This document shows positions 54,622 to 64,000 of a DNA stretch of 64,000 bases, piece by piece. Within the stretch, counting starts at the first letter, position 1; the number at the start of each line of letters is the position of its first letter. The notes under the pieces are model-generated. The model was not told the DNA's origin. It made no database searches and saw nothing but the letters and a program-made list of their open reading frames with translations. The position numbers and the translations under genes are program-made. Origin of the DNA: Bradyrhizobium sp. 186 (GTDB lineage Bacteria > Pseudomonadota > Alphaproteobacteria > Rhizobiales > Xanthobacteraceae). The stretch covers positions 9,765,001 through 9,829,000 of the forward strand of contig NZ_CP082164.1 in the NCBI RefSeq assembly GCF_023101685.1, written 5' to 3'.

Positions 54622-55053
54622 TCACCTCCCGATAATCACCCCGATCACATTCGGCGCCGCCAGATATTTCTCCTCGATCGCCGCGCGCGCCGCGGCACGG
54701 TTGTCCGCCGTCAGCAGGCCGCGCTTCTCGGCCAAAATCATCCAGCAGAAACCCCACCAGTCGGTCAGCATCCCCGCCTCGTCGACGAGGTCATAGCCCT
54801 GCTCGGCCGCGAAGATGCGCGCATGCGCTTCGTCCAGCGTGTCGAGAAACAGATGGTCCTCGGACGCGAACAGATCGTCGCTGACGTCGTCGATGGTGTA
54901 ACCCCAGATCGACTGGCACACCGCGTTGAACTCGCGGTCGAACTGGTCGTCATCGACCGCATAACGCCGCGCCGCCTGATGCAGCCGCGACAGCGAGCGC
55001 GCAAAATCGGCAATCCGGGTGAGGGCAAATTGATCGAAGGCAATGGTGGACAT
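54622..55053 (-). CDS. Conserved hypothetical protein (143 aa)
   Basis: I do not recognise a family. ATG at 55053 gives MSTIAFDQFALTRIADFARS; the frame upstream to 55098 is less protein-like. The product is acidic and predicted mostly helical, with several Trp/Tyr (DWWGFCWMILAEKRG) and no signal peptide or membrane segment. Its convergent neighbour is the DUF2865 gene. It precedes the AT-rich 55.1-kb gap and the third GIY-YIG unit. Confidence 0.7.
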   Translation of the reverse strand: MSTIAFDQFALTRIADFARSLSRLHQAARRYAVDDDQFDREFNAVCQSIWGYTIDDVSDDLFASEDHLFLDTLDEAHARIFAAEQGYDLVDEAGMLTDWWGFCWMILAEKRGLLTADNRAAARAAIEEKYLAAPNVIGVIIGR

Positions 55054-55181
55054 GTGGTCCTCGCGAAGTCTGACAGACCCTAGATATTGTGTCGGCAACG
55101 CACCGAATCACAATGATATATCAAAGACTTGCTAAAGTGTTCTTAATTTGTTCTGATAGGCATCCAAGATTGTTGAGGAAA

Positions 55182-55575
55182 CGTCGTCCTGGCGAAAGCC
55201 AGGACCCATTACCCCGGTCAGCGTTGCTTTTTGCGAGCTGTAGCCATGAGCGCGTGCAACTACTACATCTACAGCCTCGCAAGTCGCCATCACGGGACAA
55301 TCTATATCGGTGTCACCAACGACATCTGTGCGCGGATTGAGCTGCACCGTTCGGTTAGAGGCTCCAAGTTCGTACACAGGTACGATATCTTCCGACTGGT
55401 TCATGTCGAAGTATTTGCGACACCGCAGGAAGCCATTGCGCGCGAGAAGCAGCTCAAGTTCTGGAAGCGTGACTGGAAGATTAAGCTGATCGAGGAAGAG
55501 AATCCCGACTGGAATGACCGGACGGGCCTTCTCTGACAGTTGGGGTAATGGGTCCTGGCTTGGGCCAGGACGACA
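55182..55575. mobile_element. RUP-GIY-YIG unit: nuclease gene inside a second RUP family
   Basis: Left arm CGTCGTCCTGGCGAAAGCCA (55182 on, ending GGACCCATTACCCC) and right arm GGGGTAATGGGTCCTGGC (55542 on, ending GGCCAGGACGACA) are inverted copies over about 33 bases, with the GIY-YIG gene between. The inner ends are identical (CCCATTACCCC), whereas gene-less members of the family at 14574 and 47792 have unlike inner ends. Confidence 0.8.
55246..55536 (+). CDS. Single-domain GIY-YIG nuclease (RUP-embedded)
   Basis: The 96-aa product starts MSACNYYIYSLASRHHGTIY and contains the YIG strand IYIGVTNDICARIELH, FRLVHVEVFATPQEAIAREK with the metal-binding Glu, and the C-terminal DWKIKLIEEENPDWND shared with the 22286 copy. 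The catalytic pattern looks complete. ATG at 55246 is used because the family N terminus begins there. It is as close to its RUP arms as the 22286 copy is, yet those arms belong to a different RUP family. A role in moving or cutting RUP DNA is inference. Confidence 0.92.
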   Translation: MSACNYYIYSLASRHHGTIYIGVTNDICARIELHRSVRGSKFVHRYDIFRLVHVEVFATPQEAIAREKQLKFWKRDWKIKLIEEENPDWNDRTGLL

Positions 55576-55600
55576 CCTTCCTTGTAACGCGAACTTCGGC

Positions 55601-55846
55601 TCAATTCGCCGCCGACATCAGCCTATCCCCGCACGCGCTCGCATAAAATTTGCCGCCGCATTGGCGCTTGATGGCGGCGCAGCGGGCGGCGGGGGACGCA
55701 TTTTGCGGGACGGTAAAGCCGCAGCTCAGGCCGTCGGCGCTGCGGCCTGATTTGCCGGCGGCAAACGCAGCGCTGGAGGCGGTGATGCAGACCAGGAACA
55801 GGGCAGCAGTGGCGATTTCGAGCAGCAGTCGCATCAGCAGTCTCAT
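55601..55846 (-). CDS. Small secreted cysteine-containing protein
   Basis: The 81-aa precursor starts MRLLMRLLLEIATAALFLVC and cleaves near SSAAFA|AGK. GGAGG lies eight bases before ATG at 55846, whereas the ATG two codons earlier is too close to it, so 55846 is the start. The mature part has four Cys (GLSCGFTV, ARCAAIKRQCGG, SACGDRL), probably two disulfides. I recognise no family. The frame upstream is long but not protein-like. Confidence 0.72.
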   Translation of the reverse strand: MRLLMRLLLEIATAALFLVCITASSAAFAAGKSGRSADGLSCGFTVPQNASPAARCAAIKRQCGGKFYASACGDRLMSAAN

Positions 55847-56043
55847 GGGCATTTCCTCCACACTGCTGGCTGAATTGGCCCCTAATCTAGCACTGAATCC
55901 ACGTTTCTCCGTGCTCATCCGGGTTCCCAAACCGGCCCATTCCTTGCATAAATTTACGCCAGCGCAGTGCACGGCCGCGCCGGCGATGGTTTCGGTCCGG
56001 AAGCATGACGCGTAGGGTTTAGTGATGTTCTCGCGACCAGGAA

Positions 56044-58578
<2,535 letters not shown>

Positions 58579-58650
58579 TTTTCCACGACGTGGAATCTGC
58601 GCTACCTTAGAGGTTATTGCACAGTTTGGCAGTGGCTGTGATATGACGAC

Positions 58651-58733
58651 CGTCATTCCGGAGCGGCTCGCAGAGCCGAACCTGGAATCTCGAGCTTCCG
58701 GGTTCGATGCTTCGCATCGCCCTGGAATGACAG
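58651..58733. repeat. RUP-like palindrome (CGTCATTCCGG family)
   Basis: CGTCATTCCGGAGCGGCTCG and the terminal GCATCGCCCTGGAATGACAG pair imperfectly, with an inner GGAATCTCGAGCTTCC. It lies between glgP and the thioesterase gene, 12 bases before the latter's start. Confidence 0.75.
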
Positions 58734-58745
58734 ACGGAAACAAAG

Positions 58746-59561
58746 ATGCACGCCAAACTTCCGCACCCCTTCGACGACGCCACCCGCGTGACCGCCGGCG
58801 ACAGCAGCTGGCAGGGGCAGACCAGCGACGACTACTGGGCCTTTGTCGGTCCGTTCGGCGGCGTGACCGCGGCGACCATCCTGCGCGCGCTGATCGATCA
58901 TCCCCAGGCCGCAGGCGATCCGCTGGCGGTCACCGTCAATTACTGCGCGCCGATCGCGAAGGGACCGTTCGATCTCGACGTGCGGCTGGTGAAGGCCAAC
59001 CGCTCCAGCCAGCATTGGAGCGTCGAACTGTCGCAGGGCGGCGGCGAGGTCGCGACGCTCGCCACCGCCGTGTTCGCCGAGCGCCGGCCATCCTGGGAGC
59101 ACGACGTGGCGAAATATCCGGACGCCACCGCGTTCGAAAAGACGCTTGCGTTCCCCAAGATCGCGGCGTCCTGGGCCAACCAGTATGAATTCCGCTTCGT
59201 CGAGGGCGAGATGCGGATGGGCCCGCCGAAACCCGAGCTTGCCAGCACCTATTCAAAAGTCTGGATCGGCGACCGCGCGCCGCGCAAGCTCGACATGCTG
59301 TCGCTGATGTCGATGTCGGACGCCTTCTTCGGCCGTATCTTCCATGCACGGCGCGAGCTCGTGCCGTTCGGCACGGTGTCGCTGACGACGTATTTCCACA
59401 CCGATGCGGAGGAGCTCGCGGCCGAAGACATCACCCGCGTGCTCGCGATCGCCGACGCAAAGATCTTCCACAAGAGCTACGGCGATCAGAACGCCGAGCT
59501 GTGGTCCCCGAACGGCCGCCTGCTCGCGACCACGACGCAGATCGCGTATTTCAAGGCGTGA
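58746..59561 (+). CDS. Acyl-CoA thioesterase-like double hot-dog protein
   Basis: A 271-aa protein with two hot-dog-like halves: residues about 20-115 (GPFGGVTAATILRALIDHPQ, then VTVNYCAPIAKGPFDLDVRL) and about 165-270 (MSLMSMSDAFFGRI... PFGTVSLTTYFHT). It resembles TesB-type thioesterase family proteins that hydrolyse acyl-CoA. The catalytic triad cannot be assigned by eye, and the substrate is unknown. ATG at 58746 directly follows a RUP-like repeat. Confidence 0.8.
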   Translation: MHAKLPHPFDDATRVTAGDSSWQGQTSDDYWAFVGPFGGVTAATILRALIDHPQAAGDPLAVTVNYCAPIAKGPFDLDVRLVKANRSSQHWSVELSQGGGEVATLATAVFAERRPSWEHDVAKYPDATAFEKTLAFPKIAASWANQYEFRFVEGEMRMGPPKPELASTYSKVWIGDRAPRKLDMLSLMSMSDAFFGRIFHARRELVPFGTVSLTTYFHTDAEELAAEDITRVLAIADAKIFHKSYGDQNAELWSPNGRLLATTTQIAYFKA

Positions 59562-59569
59562 GTTTACTT

Positions 59570-59722
59570 CCCTCTCGTGGGTCCCACAAGGGGAGAGGGT
59601 CGCTTCGCGACGCGAAGCGGGGTGAGGGGTTCTCTCCGCGCGCGAACCTCTATCGATTGAATACGCGGAGAGAACCCCTCATCCGGCGCTTCGCGCCATC
59701 TCCTCCCACAAGGGGAGAAGGG
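59570..59722. repeat. Palindrome of the CCCACAAGGGGAGA family
   Basis: CCCACAAGGGGAGAGGGTCG and the GGGGTGAGGGGTTCTCTCCG arm face CGGAGAGAACCCCTCATCCG, with a second CCCACAAGGGGAGAAGGG at the end. It lies between the convergent thioesterase and pckA genes. Confidence 0.75.
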
Positions 59723-59740
59723 ACAGCGTGCGCACCAAAC

Positions 59741-59770
59741 AAAAAGGGCGGCCTCGCGGCCGCCCTTTTA
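59741..59770. terminator. Bidirectional intrinsic terminator of pckA
   Basis: AAAAGGGCGGCC and GGCCGCCCTTTT form a 12-bp GC-rich stem with a four-base loop; A and T runs sit on both sides. It lies 20 bases after the pckA stop on the minus strand and can also stop transcription from the thioesterase side. Confidence 0.88.
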
Positions 59771-59789
59771 CATTTCAAGCAGAACGAAA

Positions 59790-61406
59790 TTACTCCGCCG
59801 CGAGCTTCACGTCCGGCGCGGCCGCGCGGACCTCGGCGTCGACCTGGGCTTCGAACTTGGCAAAGTTCTTCTGGAACATGCCGACCAGCGCGCGGGCGGT
59901 CTTGTCGAACTCGTCCTTGTCCTTCCAGGTGTTGACCGGATTGAGGATCTCGCTCGGCACCCCCGGCAGCGCGGTCGGGACCGCGAAGCCGAAATATTTG
60001 TCGGTGCGGAATTCGACATTGCGCAAGGATCCGTCGAGCGCCGCGGTGAGCAGCGCGCGCGTCACCTTGATCGGCATGCGCGAGCCTGTGCCGTACTTAC
60101 CGCCGGTCCAGCCGGTGTTGACCAGCCAGCAGTCGACATTGTGCTGGGCGATCAGGTCGCGCAGCATGTTGCCGTAGACGCTGGGGTCGAGCGGCAGGAA
60201 CGGCGAGCCGAAGCAGGTCGAGAATTCCGGCTGCGGCTCGTTGCCGAGACCGCGCTCGGTGCCGGCAACCTTGGCGGTATAGCCGGAGAGGAAGTGATAC
60301 ATCGCCTGCGCCGGCGAAAGCTTTGCGATCGGCGGCAGCACGCCGAAGGCGTCGGCCGCGAGCATCACCACGTTCTTCGGCTGCGGCGCGCGGCCGGTGC
60401 GTGAGGCGTTCGGGATGAAGTCGAGCGGATAGGCCGAGCGCGTGTTCTCGGTCTTGGAGCCGTCGTCGAAATCGACAACGCGGGTGTCTTGGTCGAGCAC
60501 GCAGTTCTCGAGCACCGCGCCGAAGCGCGTCGAGGCGGCGTAGATCTCGGGCTCGGCTTCCTTCGACAGCTTGATGCACTTGGCGTAGCAGCCGCCCTCG
60601 AAATTGAAGACGCCGTTCGGGCCCCAGCCGTGCTCGTCGTCGCCGATCAGCGTGCGGTTGGGATCGGCCGACAGCGTGGTCTTGCCGGTGCCGGACAGGC
60701 CGAAGAAGATCGCGGTGTCGCCCTTGGCGCCGACATTGGCCGAGCAGTGCATCGGCATCACGCCGCGCTCGGGCAGATAGTAGTTCAGCGTGGTGAACAC
60801 CGACTTCTTCATCTCGCCGGCGTAGTAAGAGCCGCCGATCAGCACGATCTTGCGCGCGAAGTCGATCGCGACGACGTTCTCCGACTTGCAGCCATGGCGC
60901 TTCGGATCGGCGCGGAAGCTCGGCATGTCGATGATGGTGAGCTCAGGCGTGAAGCTCGACAGTTCGACCGCCTCGGGGCGAATCAGGAGCGTGCGGATGA
61001 ACAGCGAGTGCCACGCGAGCTCGGTGAAGACGCGGGTCTTGATCCGGTAGGCCGGATCGGCGCCGCCGTAGAGATCCTGCGCGAACAGCGACTTGCCTTC
61101 GGCGTGCTTGAGGAAGTCCTGATAGAGCGTCTCGAACTGCTCTGCGGTGATCGACTGGTTGCCGGCCCACCACATCTTCTTGTCGGTGGTGGCGTCACGC
61201 ACCGTGAACTTGTCCTTCGGGCTGCGGCCGGTGAACTCACCGGTGTCGGCGCAGAGCGCGCCGTCAGCCGACAGCACCGCCTCGCCCGCGGAGAGCGAAT
61301 ATTGGTAAAGCTGCGGTGCGCCGAGATTCCAGTGAACCTGCTTGAGATTCTTTAAGCCGAATTTGTCGGCGCCGAAGGCACCGTTGCGCACACCCGTCTC
61401 TTGCAC
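59790..61406 (-). CDS. pckA: Phosphoenolpyruvate carboxykinase (ATP)
   Basis: Converts oxaloacetate to PEP, the entry step of gluconeogenesis. At 538 aa it has the kinase-1a P loop [14 protein letters not shown], the kinase-2 motif [10 protein letters not shown], the PEPCK signature [15 protein letters not shown], and the [12 protein letters not shown] and [12 protein letters not shown] segments. I choose GTG at 61406 because AGGAGG lies eight bases before it and it gives the usual N terminus; the frame stays open to 61433. A strong terminator follows. The upstream region (61407-61690) shows no other feature I can name. Confidence 0.96.
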   Translation of the reverse strand: MQETGVRNGAFGADKFGLKNLKQVHWNLGAPQLYQYSLSAGEAVLSADGALCADTGEFTGRSPKDKFTVRDATTDKKMWWAGNQSITAEQFETLYQDFLKHAEGKSLFAQDLYGGADPAYRIKTRVFTELAWHSLFIRTLLIRPEAVELSSFTPELTIIDMPSFRADPKRHGCKSENVVAIDFARKIVLIGGSYYAGEMKKSVFTTLNYYLPERGVMPMHCSANVGAKGDTAIFFGLSGTGKTTLSADPNRTLIGDDEHGWGPNGVFNFEGGCYAKCIKLSKEAEPEIYAASTRFGAVLENCVLDQDTRVVDFDDGSKTENTRSAYPLDFIPNASRTGRAPQPKNVVMLAADAFGVLPPIAKLSPAQAMYHFLSGYTAKVAGTERGLGNEPQPEFSTCFGSPFLPLDPSVYGNMLRDLIAQHNVDCWLVNTGWTGGKYGTGSRMPIKVTRALLTAALDGSLRNVEFRTDKYFGFAVPTALPGVPSEILNPVNTWKDKDEFDKTARALVGMFQKNFAKFEAQVDAEVRAAAPDVKLAAE

Positions 61407-61690
61407 GAAAAATCCTCCTAGAACCCGCGACACTCAGCGCGATCATGCTTTGGCGCCGCCGCGGTCACCGTGAATAATAGACCGTCCGACCTCGGTTGGG
61501 CGACCTAATACTGATGAACGCTGGCGTTGCCAAGCCGATCCCGTAGGATTTGGTTTATTCAAGGACCGCGCCAAACGTCGCGCATGTCTGCTCTGAGCAG
61601 GCGCATCAAAAAATCATGGATGATCGCGCAACCAAACGCAGGATTCGGCGTTGTCTGGGGTTGTTGCGACGCACAATCCCGGAATCCGTT

Positions 61691-64000
61691 CTATCGTACC
61701 GCACCTTCGCCGATGAGTGCGAACGGCGCCCACATCGCGGGATAGGCGTTGCGCGGTGATGATGCGTCGTCGAGATAAGCCAGCATCGCGCGCCGCAAGG
61801 CCTCGGCTCGACCAATTTTTGGATCGTTTTTGAGCAGATCGAAAGTCGACGTGGTCAAGCGGGTGGCAGCCTCCGAGTCCACTGCCCAATGCGATACCAG
61901 CAGCGCGCGAGCGCCGGCATAGAAGAATGATCGCGCCAGTCCGGACAGCGCTTCGGCGCCGGGCTTGTCGCCGGCGATCGTGTTGCAGGCCGACAGCACC
62001 ACCCAATCCGCGTTGAGCTTGAGCTGGGCGACTTCGCTCGCGGTGAGCAGACCGTCGTCGAGCTCCGAGGGCTGATCCGGAATGGAGAGCGCGAGCGAGG
62101 GCTCGCCCACATCCTTGACGTCGCCGGCAACAAGGCCGTGGGTGGCAAAGTAGATGATGCTGTATTGAGCAAGCGCTGCACGCTTGAGCGTCGTCTCACT
62201 GGCATCGCGGCCGAGATGGATGTCGGCCTCGGCCGCGCCGACATCCCTGGCCACAGCGCTCAGCTCGTCCGCAGTGTCGGGCAGTTGCGGCAGCGCCTGC
62301 GCAAGCCGCGCGCGATCGACGCCGGCGCCGCGCCAGAAGTCAGTATAGGCAATGGTCGCAATGCTGCGCGCGGCGACCTTGCCGCCTGCGGCGCGCCGGT
62401 CTGCGGGTCCTTCTTGCGCAGGATTGAACACGGGATCGCCGAAGCCGGTCATCGGCTTGACGCCTTGGTCCTTGCGCGCGAAGGCGCGCAGCGATTTCAG
62501 GCTGACGACCGATGGCAGCACCGACACGGCCTGACGCCGCAACAGCCAGGTGGCGCTGCGATAGCCTTCGAGCTTGTCCGGAATCGCAGCTTGCGGCTTC
62601 TCCGTGACAAGCAAATGAAACGGCAATGCGGTCAGCGCACCCGACGGCACCACGAGCAGGCTGCGCTTGTCCTTTGTCAGCGCCTCGACCGGGCCGAGCA
62701 GCGCGACATACAATTCGTTGGCAAGCGCAAGGTCGAACAACCCTGATTTGCCCGAGGCATCGCGCGCCTTGCCGACGTCGAGCCCCCTGCGGAAAGCAGA
62801 CACCTTCTGCGCCAGCGCATCCGCGCCAAGCGGAACTTGCTTCCAATCGATGCCCTCGCGCGTGATCGCGATGACGTAGCTTTGCTTGTCGACAACGGAG
62901 TAGAGCACCATTGCCTCGTTGGCTGACAGCAGCGGATGGATGTCTTTCACCGTCAGCGGCAGCGGATTGGAGAGCGAGGCGTAGTCGGGAAACTCGACGG
63001 CGAGCGTCTTCTGCAAGCCCGCGCGCTCGTTCGCGATCGCCGCGATCCGTGCACGGCTGCGCTGTTCGGACGCGACATCACGTTGCGCTGATTGCTTCGA
63101 CACCGCGGTGATGATCGCCTTGTCGAGCGCCTCGGCCTCGGCCGCCAGATCCTGATCTTTGCGCACCAGTTCGGCGAGCCGGTCGCTGCCGGCGGCGAGC
63201 CGCACTGCGAGCTTGTTCACCGCGGATGCTGCGGAGGATTGCGTTCCGCGCTGGATCGCGGCGAGCGCCTCGTCGAACGCCTTGTCATCGGGCAGCAGAT
63301 ATTGCTGTCGCGCGGCGAACAGGACCGGCAGCACGACGCGCAACTGCGCGCGATTGGTGGCAAGCGTCTTTTCCGCGAGCGGCAGCGCGGCCGCGTTCCG
63401 CCCGGACACGTAGAGGAAATAGGCGAGATTGCTGGTCGAGGTCGCGACATCAGGATGATCGGGCCCAAGCGCCCGCTCACGGATGACAAGCGCGCGGCGA
63501 TAGAGCGGCTCGGCGTCGGATAGCGCTGCTGGTGCTCGTAAAGACCGGCGAGATTATTCAGGGAGCGTGCGACGTCGGGATGATCCGGCCCCAACACCTT
63601 CTCGCGGATCGCGAGCGACCGCTTGATCGGCGCTTCGGCCTCCGCATCGCGGTTGAGGTCGCGATCAAGCTGGCCGAGATTGTTCAGGAGCGTCGCGACC
63701 GCCGGATGCTCGGGGCCGCCAACCTTCTGGTAGATCGCAAGCGCGCGCTGAAACAGCGGCTCGGCGTCGGCATAACGCTGCTGCTTCACATAGAACGTGG
63801 CGAGATTGTTGAGGGACTGCCCGACGTCGGGATGTTCGCGCGACAACGCCTTTTCGCGAATGGCGAGCGCGCGCTTGAACAGCGGCTCGGCCTCGGCGTA
63901 ACGGCTCTGCCGCTGATCGAGCGCTGCAAGATTGTTGAGCACGGGCGCGATCTCGACGCTGTCGAGGCCGGTCCCCTTCTCCATCAGCGCGATGGCGCGC
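61691..64000 (-). pseudogene. TPR-CHAT protein gene, frameshifted and cut by the window edge
   Basis: Tetratricopeptide repeats of the type LNNLA..Y..Q.RYAEAEPL, with ALAIREK and HPDV segments, run from the right edge to about 63525. There the expected reading RYSDAEPLYRRAL is broken: one base seems missing in the Tyr-Ser codons near 63520. The next frame continues through SGRNAAALPLAEKTL to the CHAT caspase-like domain, with catalytic His (IYFATHGLVAG) and Cys (VVLSACNT), ending at 61691. TPR-CHAT proteins are proteases or scaffolds in signalling and defence. Either a pseudogene or a sequencing error; if corrected the protein would be intact. Confidence 0.8.

Overview
The window looks like a chromosomal segment of a Bradyrhizobium-type alphaproteobacterium. 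Evidence: high-GC codon use; the orders def-fmt-truA-dapE-dapD, dnaX-ybaB-recR next to the SRP RNA, and rpmH-rnpA-yidC-engB-argB; and a very high density of large intergenic palindromes (RUP/REP-like units) of at least six families. Species was not determined.

Bases 1-6406 are accessory DNA of different composition. They form the right end of an integrative element inserted at the 3' end of a tRNA-Arg(ACG) gene. From the tRNA inward it carries a tyrosine integrase whose stop overlaps (ATGA) the start of a small polymerase with family A motifs but no exonuclease part, resembling the TV-Pol (transposon/virus polymerase) group. Then come a polypyrimidine tract bracketed by 17-bp direct repeats, a startless open frame, a 145-aa unknown, a serine recombinase behind an array of GAGAC inverted repeats, and a zinc-finger-like protein cut by the window edge. 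The other end of the element lies to the left.

Bases 6.4-46.5 kb are core genome: a sensor kinase; rpmH-rnpA-yidC; engB-DUF423; argB; a DUF1036/peptidoglycan-binding protein; a pyrimidine nucleotidase; dapD-dapE; the truA-fmt-def operon; rmuC; an AmpG-like permease; recR-ybaB-dnaX-SRP RNA; a five-gene operon (amino-acid ABC transporter, SDR-like protein, enolase-superfamily epimerase); HIT-nudC-PfkB kinase-Lrp; a phosphomannomutase; a MntA/HepT pair; a retropepsin-like protease; hrpB; and UDP-glucose dehydrogenase. Two IS1634-like insertions are present. One sits exactly on the stop codon of the permease gene and has a frameshifted transposase; the other is intact and sits inside a RUP.

Bases 46.7-64 kb hold an acyltransferase, polA (with a proofreading domain that has lost its catalytic residues), a LysE exporter, a GST, pyrE, secreted DUF2865 and other small proteins, glycogen phosphorylase, a thioesterase, pckA and a frameshifted TPR-CHAT gene cut by the right edge.

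The most interesting pattern is that three separate small GIY-YIG nuclease genes (18.2, 22.4 and 55.4 kb) lie inside or against RUP palindromes. In the two intact cases both ends of the unit are inverted copies of the same RUP half, whereas gene-less RUPs of the same families have unlike halves or an unrelated loop. This is the architecture of RAYT/REP transposase loci, but with a different nuclease fold, and suggests a GIY-YIG-driven system for spreading or maintaining RUPs.
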